Source: Oscillospiraceae bacterium (GTDB lineage: Bacteria > Bacillota > Clostridia > Oscillospirales > Ruminococcaceae). Taken from it: DNA of 64,000 bases. Both the position numbers and the translations under genes were made by a program. The stretch lies in NCBI GenBank assembly GCA_022791945.1, contig JAAVZY010000065.1, forward strand, positions 1 through 64,000. The letters run 5' to 3'. The notes below the pieces were generated by a model that saw only the letters and a list, made by a program, of their open reading frames with translations, was not told the origin of the DNA and ran no database searches. Below, piece after piece: positions 44,002 through 51,863 of this stretch. The first letter of the stretch is position 1. Every line of letters begins with the position of its first letter.

Positions 44002-44694
44002 TCAGCTGATGATCAGTCCGGCGGCGTGAGCGCGGTTGAGCCAATTTTGAATGATGGGGAACTGATACATATATTCTTCCAGAGATAAAGCGTGTTCATC
44101 CACTTCATAAAACACATTGCCGGACCACCAGGTTCCATCGTAGATTTCACCGATTCGGTAGCTCTCGGAACGTCCGTCGGGATAAGTGACGGAAAAACCG
44201 CCGGTGCTGACTGCGTTCAGATCCGTGTTATCCTCCGTGCGCACATAGGCAATGTCTACCAAAAGATAGAGATTCATGAATACATCGGTCTGCTCCGGGG
44301 TCAGTTCCTGTAATTGACCGTCGGCAAAAAGAACCACGCTTACACCAGGGAATTCCGGATCATAGGCAGGCGCTTCATCTTCTGAGGATATCTCCTCAGA
44401 AGATGCTTCCTCAGAGGATGCGGATACGGTTGAGGATGAGGGCTCCGACGGCTGTGAGGAGGGCGCGGGCTGAGAGGAAGCCGCAGGCGGCTCCGGTTGA
44501 GAGGGAACCTCTGGCTCCGACATAACGGAGGGCTGTGACACTGCCTGAGAGGGCACAGAGGGAGCAGGCGCTGTCCCGCCTCCGAACAGCCGCTCTCGAA
44601 CGGCAATCACTGCGCCAATCACGGTCAGAGCTGCCAGAGCCCCGAGAATAATGCTGATGATTAAATGAATCCGTCCCTCGTCCAGTTTTGCCAT
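44002..44694 (-). CDS. Membrane-anchored protein with Ser/Pro-rich linker, unknown function
   Basis: A 230-residue protein. Residues 8-33 form one transmembrane helix (IHLIISIILGALAALTVIGA), followed by a Ser/Pro/Gln/Glu-rich linker (about 40-110) and a C-terminal domain of about 115 residues that starts PEFPGVSVVLFADG and contains YPDGRSESYRIGEIYDGTWW. The topology suggests an anchored extracellular domain held away from the membrane. I do not recognise the domain. Its own promoter lies about 75 nt upstream; AAGGGA precedes the ATG. Confidence 0.75.
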   Translation of the reverse strand: MAKLDEGRIHLIISIILGALAALTVIGAVIAVRERLFGGGTAPAPSVPSQAVSQPSVMSEPEVPSQPEPPAASSQPAPSSQPSEPSSSTVSASSEEASSEEISSEDEAPAYDPEFPGVSVVLFADGQLQELTPEQTDVFMNLYLLVDIAYVRTEDNTDLNAVSTGGFSVTYPDGRSESYRIGEIYDGTWWSGNVFYEVDEHALSLEEYMYQFPIIQNWLNRAHAAGLIIS

Positions 44695-44770
44695 AATCTG
44701 CTTCCCTTCTGACTTCCGCCGGAGCCCGGCCCTGTGGATCCGTTCCATGCGGAAGTATAGTATAGGTCTT

Positions 44771-44799
44771 ATTTTAGTATAACCGCTTCCTCTTGTCAA
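44771..44799 (-). promoter_or_regulatory. Promoter of the anchored-protein gene
   Basis: Minus strand TTGACA (44794-44799), 17 nt, TAAAAT (44771-44776). Confidence 0.75.
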
Positions 44800-44807
44800 T
44801 TTCCAAA

Positions 44808-45062
44808 CGTGCGACGCGGTGAGCTCCGAGCAGGTTCTGCTACGCTCATACTCTCCGCGGGGTGAAACGCTGTGCCACACACGCAAGAGGGAGCTTTTTT
44901 CTTTACGAAAAAAGCGTACTGCGTGAATCAGACTATCTGCGTGGCAGAAAGTCGGAAGTTTGTACAGACTTACCCCCCTTTTCCGCCCTTAAAATAATGG
45001 GATTCCAAAGGGACGAGTCCCTTTGGCGGAGCTCGAGGCAGAGCCTCGAGGTCTTTCCCTTC
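44808..45062. repeat. Right half of an extended palindromic repeat
   Basis: Contains the CTTTACGAAAAAAGCG block (near 44900), the AAGTTTGTACAGACTT palindrome, CCGCCCTTAAAATAATGG, CCAAAGGGACGAGTCCCTTTGG, CTCGAGGC-AGA-GCCTCGAG and the end GGTCTTTCCCTTC. The left arm is missing. Confidence 0.8.
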
Positions 45063-45099
45063 GGCCACGCAGAGAGTCTGAATATCTGACGGCTTTCTC

Positions 45100-46101
45100 C
45101 TATAGGGAGCGGATGCTTTGCCGCTGGACCAGCGTGCAGGGCAGGAGCGGGCAGGCGGACACGGGCGCGCCTGCGGCCTGCTCCAGAAGCAGACGAACCG
45201 CCTGACGGCCCATCTCCTGAAAAGGCGGACGGATGCTGGAGAGCTGAGGATCGGAGAGGCGGGCCGGGATGGTATCATCAAAGCCGACAACGGACACGTC
45301 CTCCGGTATGGACAGCCCCTTCTCCCGAACTGCCCGGACCGCTCCCAGAGCCAGGTAGTCATTCTGGGCAAAGATACCGTCGATGGGGGAGCTTTCCAGC
45401 AGGCGGGCGGTCTGCTCGTAGCCGCTCTGGGAGTCCCAGTCCCCGATCCGCACCAGCTGGGGATCATAGAGAAGGCCCCGTTCCACCAGCGCCTGTTGGT
45501 AGCCGCTGGAGCGCAGATACATGCCAATAGAATTGATAGGGCCGCTGATCATGGCGATATTTCGGCACCCTCCGTCCAGCAGAGCATTTACCGCCAGATA
45601 GGCTCCCTGATGATCGTCGTAGTGAACAAAGCAGCCGCCATCCTCCCGGGTACAGTAGGTCGATACCGTAGGGATTAGGAGCCTGGTCAGAAGCCCGTCT
45701 ACCCGACGGGCATACTGAGAAATGTAAAGCACCCCCGAAACCTGAAAGGGGAGGGAAGCCAGGATTTCCTCTACCCGACGGTTCAGCGTTCCGATGTCCG
45801 GTTCCGGCACACTGGCTCCGGCATTGACCTGGAGAGAGCAGACCGGCAGAAGGAGCCCCTGCGCTGACGCTTCCTCCACCGCTCCAGAAAGCATGGCGGA
45901 GACGAAGGCGCTGTTCAGCTCCTCGGTGACGGCAACCAGGCGCAGGGCCGGGCGGCGATGCCGGCTCCGGTAACCCAGCTCCGCTGCTCTTGCCCGGATT
46001 GCCTCCCGCACCTCCGAACGCATCCGGCCCTTCCCGGCCAGAGCGTTCGAGACGGTGGCTACAGAAATGCCCATATCCTTTGCAATGTCCGAGATCCGCA
46101 T
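45100..46101 (-). CDS. LacI family transcriptional regulator
   Basis: A 333-residue LacI/GalR repressor: N-terminal helix-turn-helix and hinge helix (ISDIAKDMGISVATVSNALAGKGRMRSEVREAI), then a periplasmic-binding-protein-like effector domain ending with FDDTIPARLSDPQLSSIRPPFQEMGRQAV, the usual LacI signature. It probably senses a sugar. No operon is directly attached; the nearest carbohydrate genes start 3.8 kb downstream on the other strand. Target unknown. Confidence 0.92.
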   Translation of the reverse strand: MRISDIAKDMGISVATVSNALAGKGRMRSEVREAIRARAAELGYRSRHRRPALRLVAVTEELNSAFVSAMLSGAVEEASAQGLLLPVCSLQVNAGASVPEPDIGTLNRRVEEILASLPFQVSGVLYISQYARRVDGLLTRLLIPTVSTYCTREDGGCFVHYDDHQGAYLAVNALLDGGCRNIAMISGPINSIGMYLRSSGYQQALVERGLLYDPQLVRIGDWDSQSGYEQTARLLESSPIDGIFAQNDYLALGAVRAVREKGLSIPEDVSVVGFDDTIPARLSDPQLSSIRPPFQEMGRQAVRLLLEQAAGAPVSACPLLPCTLVQRQSIRSL

Positions 46102-46174
46102 GACATGAATCCTCCTTCGAAAACCAGCATTCTCCGAAAATATCTCTTCCGCAGCGCCCTCCGTTCAGCAAAGA

Positions 46175-46212
46175 AACTGCCCCCCTGCCCGTAGGCGGCA
46201 GGGGGGCAGTTG
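46175..46212 (-). terminator. Terminator between thiT and the LacI gene
   Basis: Minus strand AACTGCCCCCCTGCC pairs with GGCAGGGGGGCAGTT, then TTCTTTG. Leftward orientation suits the thiT transcript after it passes the repeat at 46345. The interval 46213-46344 shows no gene. Confidence 0.7.
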
Positions 46213-46344
46213 GAGAAGGTCAAACACTCTCCTGTCCGAAGCGCAAAGCCCTGGAAGCGCCGCCTCAACCCGCGCGGCCCATCGTAAAACGGCGGACAAT
46301 CCGCCGCCTGCCAAAGCAGACACCAGTTGGGACGTACAGACCTG

Positions 46345-46538
46345 CATTCCGCACAGGGGAGCTTTTTTCTTTACGAAAAAAGCGTTCTGCGTGAATCAGA
46401 CTCTCTGCGCGGCAGGAACAAGGAAGTCTCTACAGACTTGATCCACAACCCTTTTCGCCCTTAAAAAAGACGGGAATCCAAGGGGGCAAGTCCACTTGGC
46501 AGAGGTTTGGGGACAGCGTCCCCAAGGTCTTGCCCTTC
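46345..46538. repeat. Right half of an extended palindromic repeat (CTTGGGG-type end)
   Basis: Has the CTTTACGAAAAAAGCG block (near 46370), AAGTCTCTACAGACTT, CGCCCTTAAAAAAGACGG, a decayed CCAAGGGGGCAAGTCCACTTGG stem, TTGGGGAC-AGC-GTCCCCAA and the end CTTGCCCTTC. The left arm is missing. Confidence 0.8.
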
Positions 46539-46557
46539 GTCCACGCAGAGATAACTC

Positions 46558-47220
46558 TTAAAGAGCAGGGGCAGGAGACTTCTGTGGAGTGTCTGCCATT
46601 TTACGGCTGATAACAGGGATTCGGGCGAGAATCAGCAGAGCCACAACGGAGACTGCCATTTCCCCAAGCATCAGGGAGCCGTTGACAATTCCCGAATAGA
46701 CGACTGCCAATCCAAAGCCGTGGAAGGTGCTGAGCACAGCCCCCCCAATAGAAGCGCCTGCATCCTCCGTGAAAAACCATTCTGCATAGCTGCCCCAGAT
46801 GGTTGCGCCTGCCACAAAATGGATGAAATAACGGGCGAAAATAGCGACAAGCCCGCCCAGAGTAAGGGCGGCAGAAGGGCTTTTAAACCGGTCGCGGAAG
46901 AGTCCGCCCAGCCCCAGCAGGGTATAAGCCAGGACATATTCCAAAAGAACGTCCACAATCACCATCCAAAGCTCAAAGCCAAAGCTGTGCTTCGCTACGC
47001 CAATCAGCAGCTGGATGACGCCGAACACAAAGGAACTGAACAGGCCCCACCTGGTCCCCCAGCGATAGGCCAGCAGGATCATGGGCACCATGGCGCAAAC
47101 GGTGATTCCGCCTCCAAAAGGAATGTGAATTACCTTGATCTCCGATAAGATGGTCGCGAGGGCAAGCAAAATTGCGCTCTCACAAAGACACCGGGTACTG
47201 ATACGGGTGGTTTTGGACAT
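46558..47220 (-). CDS. thiT: Energy-coupled thiamine transporter ThiT
   Basis: A 220-residue ECF-type S component binding thiamine, with six predicted membrane helices. Family residues are seen in LSEIKVIHIPFGGGITV and in ARYFIHFVAGATIWGSYAEW, the thiamine-binding signature. It needs a shared ECF ATPase/T module encoded elsewhere. The TPP riboswitch upstream independently supports the assignment. Confidence 0.95.
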   Translation of the reverse strand: MSKTTRISTRCLCESAILLALATILSEIKVIHIPFGGGITVCAMVPMILLAYRWGTRWGLFSSFVFGVIQLLIGVAKHSFGFELWMVIVDVLLEYVLAYTLLGLGGLFRDRFKSPSAALTLGGLVAIFARYFIHFVAGATIWGSYAEWFFTEDAGASIGGAVLSTFHGFGLAVVYSGIVNGSLMLGEMAVSVVALLILARIPVISRKMADTPQKSPAPAL

Positions 47221-47293
47221 GGTTCTGCTTCTTCCTTTCCATTTGGATTAGGCCTGTTCTCAAACAAGGCCTGTCATTCCTGACACTGGACAG

Positions 47294-47328
47294 CGGAAAA
47301 AGCGCGAAGGCTCTTTTCCGCCTTCGCG
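47294..47328 (-). terminator. Riboswitch expression-platform terminator
   Basis: Minus strand CGCGAAGGC pairs with GCCTTCGCG, followed by a CTTTTT run (complement of 47294-47302). It lies between the TPP aptamer and thiT and would be formed when TPP is bound. Confidence 0.82.
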
Positions 47329-47389
47329 TTCCTCATTCACCCGGTCATACATGCATACATGCACAGGGGCTCTCCCCGGATCGGCAAAC

Positions 47390-47485
47390 GATTCTCCCTA
47401 CGATGGCATTATCCATATCAGGTCAAAGGGACTCGGGCAGTTCCATGCCCTGTTCTCAGCCGCGTGGAGCTCCCGGACTTCTGTC
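47390..47485 (-). promoter_or_regulatory. TPP riboswitch aptamer upstream of thiT
   Basis: On the minus strand the conserved THI-box elements are present: CGGGAGCTC, GCTGAGA, CCTTTGACCTGATATGGATAATGCC, here read as TTTGACCTGAT then GGATAATGCC, and CGTAGGGA at the 3' side. It should repress thiT when thiamine pyrophosphate is abundant. Confidence 0.95.
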
Positions 47486-47517
47486 CGGAGCAGTCGCAGC
47501 GCCCCTGATCGTTTCCC

Positions 47518-47547
47518 ATCATAGCATATCTTCAGCGCGTTTGTCAA
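47518..47547 (-). promoter_or_regulatory. Promoter of the thiT riboswitch transcript
   Basis: Minus strand TTGACA (47542-47547), 18 nt, TATGAT (47518-47523), with a TGn extension. Confidence 0.78.
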
Positions 47548-47656
47548 CCGGCAATTCTGCCGCTCCTAATTGTTTCCCCCCTGCCAGTCTCAAAATATGC
47601 AAAAGCAGATGCTGTGCGCTCCAGGGTCCGCTCGATTGGTACAGCGTCACTCTCTA

Positions 47657-47685
47657 TTGCACTTTTGGGCGTATCGATGTAAAAT
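47657..47685 (+). promoter_or_regulatory. Promoter of ridA
   Basis: TTGCAC (47657-47662), 17 nt, TAAAAT (47680-47685); 57 nt before the start codon. Confidence 0.7.
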
Positions 47686-47741
47686 AATCCTGTATGGCCC
47701 AATCATCGGAATTTCATAATCGCAAAAAAGGAGAACGCGCC

Positions 47742-48116
47742 ATGATTCAAACGATAACCACCGATAAAGCGCCCGCCGCCATTGGTCCCTACTCCCAGGC
47801 GAAGCTGGTAAACGGAGTCCTCTACGCCTCCGGCCAGATTCCGCTGATCCCCGCCACCGGAGAGCTCCGGGAGGGCGGCATCATTCCTCAGACAGAACAG
47901 GTCATGGCCAATATTGCCGCTGTTCTGGAGGCGGCGGGAACCGACTTTGAGCACGTGGTAAAAACCACCTGCTTCCTGCGGAGCATGGACGATTTTGCAG
48001 AGTTTAACCAGGTTTATGCCCAATATTTCACCGGGAAACCGGCGCGCTCCTGTGTGGCGGCCGCCGCCCTTCCCAAGGGCGCACTGGTGGAAGTGGAGGT
48101 GCTGGCCGTCCTGTAA
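47742..48116 (+). CDS. ridA: RidA family enamine/imine deaminase
   Basis: A 124-residue RidA/YjgF protein that hydrolyses reactive enamine/imine intermediates from PLP enzymes. Seen are [22 protein letters not shown], the catalytic Arg in the [16 protein letters not shown] signature, and the C-terminal VEVEVLAVL. It has its own promoter and a terminator and is a single-gene unit. Confidence 0.95.
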   Translation: MIQTITTDKAPAAIGPYSQAKLVNGVLYASGQIPLIPATGELREGGIIPQTEQVMANIAAVLEAAGTDFEHVVKTTCFLRSMDDFAEFNQVYAQYFTGKPARSCVAAAALPKGALVEVEVLAVL

Positions 48117-48186
48117 GAACAGGCCCAGGTGCGCGCCAAACGGTCAATAAAAAATCCGGGGATGTTCAGAGCACGCCAGAAGCATA

Positions 48187-48235
48187 CAGGGGATCCGCAA
48201 GGCTTTCGCCGCGCGGATCCCCTGCCGCCTTTTTC
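48187..48235 (+). terminator. ridA terminator
   Basis: CAGGGGATCCGC (48187-48198) pairs with GCGGATCCCCTG (48213-48224), followed by CCGCCTTTTT. Confidence 0.8.
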
Positions 48236-48272
48236 ATGAGGCCCCTTCTGATTCTCCCAGCAAACTTCGGGC

Positions 48273-48301
48273 TTGCGGTTTTGAAAAAGAAATGATATGA
48301 T
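48273..48301 (+). promoter_or_regulatory. Promoter of the GntR-type regulator gene
   Basis: TTGCGG (48273-48278), 17 nt, TATGAT (48296-48301) with a TGn extension; 56 nt before the GTG start. Confidence 0.6.
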
Positions 48302-48357
48302 ATTAATAGATATAACAAAGGATCTATTCCAGGGTCTGGAAAGGAACGATCACGTCA

Positions 48358-49467
48358 GTGAAGCAGGAATATGCCCCCAAACGCCCGTTTTATCTTCAGA
48401 TCTACCAGGAACTGCTGGCGCAGATCAATCAGGGTACATACCCTCCGGGCAGCAAGCTGCCTTCCGAAAAGGAATTGGCTGAAGCCTACAATGTCAGCCG
48501 CATTACCAGCAAAAAAGCAATGGATACCCTTGCCGCAGACGGCGTCATTTCCCGCACTCCCGGCCGGGGGACCTTCGTACTGGAAAGGCCCGAGGCGCCC
48601 CAGACGCCTCCGTCCGTCCCCGGAAACAGGCTGATTGGCGTGATTATGGAGAAATTCTCCTCCAGCTTCGGCGGCGGACTGATCCTGGGCATTGAACAGG
48701 AGTGCGCCCGCAGAGGCTATGTGATGGCCCTCCGCTGCACCTATCACAGCAAGAAGGCCGAGGTGACTGCCATCTCCCAGCTTCTTCAGCTGGGAGCGGC
48801 CGGGCTGATCATCATGTGCGTGTATGACGAGACTTATAATCCCTCCATTCTCAAGCTCTCGCTGGATAACTTTCCGGTGGTTCTGGTGGATCGGGAAATG
48901 AGCGGCATTCCATTGCCCTGCGTCACTACGGACAATCACAATGCCGCCCGGCGGCTGACGGATTTCCTTTTTGATCAGGGCCATCAGAGGCTGACCTTTG
49001 TCACAGCCGGACACTCTTTCAACACCTCCACCATCAAGGAACGGGCCCAGGGCTTCGCCGAGAGCTGCCTGGAGCACGGCTTCCTGACGGATCGAGGGGA
49101 CTGGATCACCAATCTGAGCAATGTGGACCGCATTCCCGCCCCCAAGGAGGCCCAGCAGAAGGCCCAGGCCGATCGGGAAGCCCTGAAGCGGTACATGGAG
49201 AAGCACCCCCAAATCACCGGCTATCTGGCGGCCTCCTATGACGTAGGCTATCTGGTACAATGGGCCGCCAGACAGTGCGCCGACGGAATCAGCCGTCAGG
49301 TGGTCTGCTTTGACGCGCCAGAGGATATTTTCTGGCCGGAGCCCTTGGTGCATATCCGGCAGAATCAGGAGGAGATCGGACGGACCGCTGTGGATCAGCT
49401 CCTGGAGCGCATCCAGGGAAAGGCTCTGTCCGGCATGACCTATATTGACTATCAATTTATCAAGTAA
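48358..49467 (+). CDS. GntR-HTH/LacI-type sugar-responsive regulator (AraR-like)
   Basis: A 369-residue regulator with an N-terminal GntR winged helix (YLQIYQELLAQINQGTYPPGSKLPSEKELAEAYNVSR in part) and a LacI/GalR effector-binding domain (about 90-365), the AraR arrangement. The start is GTG with AAAGGA 12 nt upstream. It is directly upstream of the ABC-mannosidase operon and is its likely local regulator, sensing an imported glycan or its product. Operator candidates are the inverted repeats around 49761 and 49887. Confidence 0.9.
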   Translation: MKQEYAPKRPFYLQIYQELLAQINQGTYPPGSKLPSEKELAEAYNVSRITSKKAMDTLAADGVISRTPGRGTFVLERPEAPQTPPSVPGNRLIGVIMEKFSSSFGGGLILGIEQECARRGYVMALRCTYHSKKAEVTAISQLLQLGAAGLIIMCVYDETYNPSILKLSLDNFPVVLVDREMSGIPLPCVTTDNHNAARRLTDFLFDQGHQRLTFVTAGHSFNTSTIKERAQGFAESCLEHGFLTDRGDWITNLSNVDRIPAPKEAQQKAQADREALKRYMEKHPQITGYLAASYDVGYLVQWAARQCADGISRQVVCFDAPEDIFWPEPLVHIRQNQEEIGRTAVDQLLERIQGKALSGMTYIDYQFIK

Positions 49468-49498
49468 ATTGAATATGGCATTTCGCCGGAGTGCCGGC

Positions 49499-49537
49499 AG
49501 GAGGGGCCCTAAATGATATATCATTTAGGGCCCCTCC
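49499..49537. terminator. Large palindromic bidirectional terminator after the regulator gene
   Basis: GGAGGGGCCCTAAATGA-TA-TCATTTAGGGCCCCTCC, a perfect inverted repeat, followed rightward by TGCATTTTT. It separates the regulator from the ABC operon. Confidence 0.8.
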
Positions 49538-49675
49538 TGCATTTTTAAATCGATCTTTCGTTTTATTTACTAGTTTTCCGTAAAATAAATTGTTTAAATT
49601 AACTTTAAAGCAAATATAGTATAGAAAATATGACTGATAATCGACTGAAATATGAATATTTTTTTGAAATACCAC

Positions 49676-49704
49676 TTGACAATCCTGGATTTGGTATGTA
49701 GAAT
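49676..49704 (+). promoter_or_regulatory. Promoter of the ABC-mannosidase operon
   Basis: TTGACA (49676-49681), 17 nt, TAGAAT (49699-49704) within an unusually AT-rich 300-bp region. The leader to the first gene is about 210 nt. Confidence 0.75.
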
Positions 49705-49760
49705 ATAATCAACATGGCGGAGGAACTCAGGATCCCATATATATGCCGCCATATAAAAAC

Positions 49761-49902
49761 TATACTTTTAGGCAAACAGGAGCGTTTCCAGATACAACAG
49801 GATTGCTTGTGAAATTTAAACAATTTCAGCGGACTATGTAAGAATTCCCTTGTGGAGATTCAGCTTGATTGCTGGATCTCTTTTCATTTGTCTAAAAGTA
49901 TA
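49761..49902. promoter_or_regulatory. Long-range inverted repeat in the operon leader (operator pair or RNA stem)
   Basis: TATACTTTTAGGCAAA (49761-49776) and TTTGTCTAAAAGTATA (49887-49902) are inverted complements at 15 of 16 positions, 110 nt apart and both downstream of the promoter. They could be two repressor sites allowing DNA looping, or the closing stem of a leader RNA. The second arm ends just before the permease ribosome binding site. Confidence 0.6.
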
Positions 49903-49921
49903 CCTTTTGGGAGGGAACTGT

Positions 49922-50866
49922 ATGAAAAATGCTGCTTCTGCGGTTCGGACAGCCCGCGGAAAATCTGCCCTGCCGTTCTGGAAGCGGGATGGCTTTATCG
50001 GTTATCTGTTTATCCTGCCTTCCCTGATCGGTTTTGCGGCCTTCGTAGCGTACCCCATGATCATGGCCATCGGTTATTCCTTTACGGAGTGGGACGGGCT
50101 TTCCCCGGCAAGGTTCATCGGCGTGGAGAACTACACCTATATGTTCACCACAGACCCCTCCTTCCCCAAAGCCATCAAGGCAACCTTCCTGTACGTGCTG
50201 ATGACCGTGCCTCTGACGCTGGTGTTCGGCCTGCTGCTGGCAGTGATGCTCAACAAGAATATGTTCAGCGTCAAGGTGCTGCGGACCCTCTTCTATCTGC
50301 CGGTGGTGCTCCCCTCCGTCGCGGCCCTGGTGCTCTGGAAGTTCGTCTACGACCCGGACTACGGCCTGATCAATCAGCTTCTCGCTGTCTTTGGGATCCA
50401 GGGGCCCAAGTGGCTCCAAAGCGAGGATACCGCCCTTGTGTCCATGTCCATCGTGGCCATCTGGGGAGTGGGCAGTATGATGATCATCTTCCTTAGCGGC
50501 CTCCAGTCCATCTCTGCGGAAATCTATGAGGCGGCGGACGTGGACGGCGCCAACGGGATCCAGAAGTTCTTTAAGATCACCATCCCCATGATGTCGCCGG
50601 TGCTGTTCCTCCAGCTGATTACCGGATTGATCGGCGCCTTCCAGGCGTTCAACCCGCCCCAGCTGCTCACCAACTATTCCGGCGCGGGCGGCGGCCCCAA
50701 CTACGCCACCTATCTGCTGGCCTACTCCATCTATGACAAGGCCTTCAACGGCTTCAAGTACGGCTATGCCATGGCGCAGGTCATGGTGCTGTTCGTCATC
50801 ATCCTGGCGTTCACCATTGTAGTCTTCAAATCCTCCGACGCCTACGTCTATTACGAGAATAACTGA
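49922..50866 (+). CDS. Sugar ABC transporter permease (MalF/UgpA-type)
   Basis: A 314-residue permease of the carbohydrate uptake CUT1 family, with six predicted membrane helices and the ATPase-contact EAA loop EIYEAADVDGANGIQKFFKITIP in part near 210. The short N-terminal tail is basic. GGGAGGG lies 7-8 nt before the ATG. It pairs with the next permease. No ATP-binding subunit gene follows. Confidence 0.93.
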   Translation: MKNAASAVRTARGKSALPFWKRDGFIGYLFILPSLIGFAAFVAYPMIMAIGYSFTEWDGLSPARFIGVENYTYMFTTDPSFPKAIKATFLYVLMTVPLTLVFGLLLAVMLNKNMFSVKVLRTLFYLPVVLPSVAALVLWKFVYDPDYGLINQLLAVFGIQGPKWLQSEDTALVSMSIVAIWGVGSMMIIFLSGLQSISAEIYEAADVDGANGIQKFFKITIPMMSPVLFLQLITGLIGAFQAFNPPQLLTNYSGAGGGPNYATYLLAYSIYDKAFNGFKYGYAMAQVMVLFVIILAFTIVVFKSSDAYVYYENN

Positions 50867-50883
50867 TAAAGGGGGAACAGGAA

Positions 50884-51738
50884 ATGGCACTGATTGAGTC
50901 AAAAAAACAGCGTACCCTTGTGGGCAATCTGATCCGGGGCGTCATCCTGTGGATCCTCTCCCTGGCGATGATCCTGCCGCTGCTGTGGATGATCACGGCC
51001 GCGCTGAAAAGCAACTCCTCCATTATGTCCATCCCGCCCCAGTGGATTCCCAGGGAGTTTCATTGGGAGAACTTCCCCGAGGGCCTCGCGGCGGTGAAAT
51101 TCTGGCCCCGCTTTGCCAATACCATCTTCATCACCATCATGTGTGTTATCGGGCAGGTCATCAGCTGCTCCCTGGTTGGCTACGGCCTGGCGCGGATCAA
51201 GTTCCCCGGGCGGAAAATCTGGTTTTACCTGTTCGTCAGCAGCATGATGCTGCCCGCTATGGTGGGCCTGATCCCGGTCTACCGCCTGTGGACAGGGCTG
51301 GGTCTGCTGAATACATACTGGCCGCTGATCATACCGGCCTTCCTGGGCAGTCCCTTCTACACCTTCCTGATCCGCCAGTTCCTGATGGGCGTCCCCAAAG
51401 CCTTTGACGAGGCTGCAAAAATCGACGGCGCGGGGCATCTGCGGATTCTCTTCCAAATCATCCTTCCCATCATCAAGCCCGCCATCATCACTATTGTCAT
51501 CATGCAGTTCCAGGCCTCCTGGAACGAGTATCTGAGCCCCCTGATCTACCTGATCGACGGGGAAAAGTGGACGCTTTCTTTGGCAGTGGCCTCCTACTCC
51601 ACCCTCTACGCGGTGGAATGGAACAAATTTATGGCGACGGATCTGATTTATATGCTCCCCTCCCTTCTCCTGTTCTTCTGTGCCCAGAAATACTTCATGC
51701 AGGGCCTGGGCTCCCTGACCACCGCAGGCATTAAGTAA
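50884..51738 (+). CDS. Sugar ABC transporter permease (MalG/UgpE-type)
   Basis: A 284-residue CUT1 permease with six predicted helices and the EAA loop PKAFDEAAKIDGAGHLRILF. It starts 17 nt after its partner with GGGGGAACAGGAA upstream. Together the two form the membrane channel for a probable oligosaccharide importer. Confidence 0.94.
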   Translation: MALIESKKQRTLVGNLIRGVILWILSLAMILPLLWMITAALKSNSSIMSIPPQWIPREFHWENFPEGLAAVKFWPRFANTIFITIMCVIGQVISCSLVGYGLARIKFPGRKIWFYLFVSSMMLPAMVGLIPVYRLWTGLGLLNTYWPLIIPAFLGSPFYTFLIRQFLMGVPKAFDEAAKIDGAGHLRILFQIILPIIKPAIITIVIMQFQASWNEYLSPLIYLIDGEKWTLSLAVASYSTLYAVEWNKFMATDLIYMLPSLLLFFCAQKYFMQGLGSLTTAGIK

Positions 51739-51754
51739 CGCCCTCATGGGCTTC

Positions 51755-51774
51755 CAGGGAGACACGTCTCCCTG
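51755..51774 (+). promoter_or_regulatory. Hairpin between permease and binding-protein genes
   Basis: CAGGGAGAC-AC-GTCTCCCTG, a perfect 9-bp stem 17 nt after the permease stop with no U-run. It may mark an mRNA processing point that raises expression of the binding-protein part. Confidence 0.5.
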
Positions 51775-51863
51775 ATGAATCCGCGATTTCATCCCTCAGT
51801 TGTTTCTCCGGCTTCAGCCGGCTGAAATAGATGCAGAATTTCATGAAAAAAGGAGAATAACAC

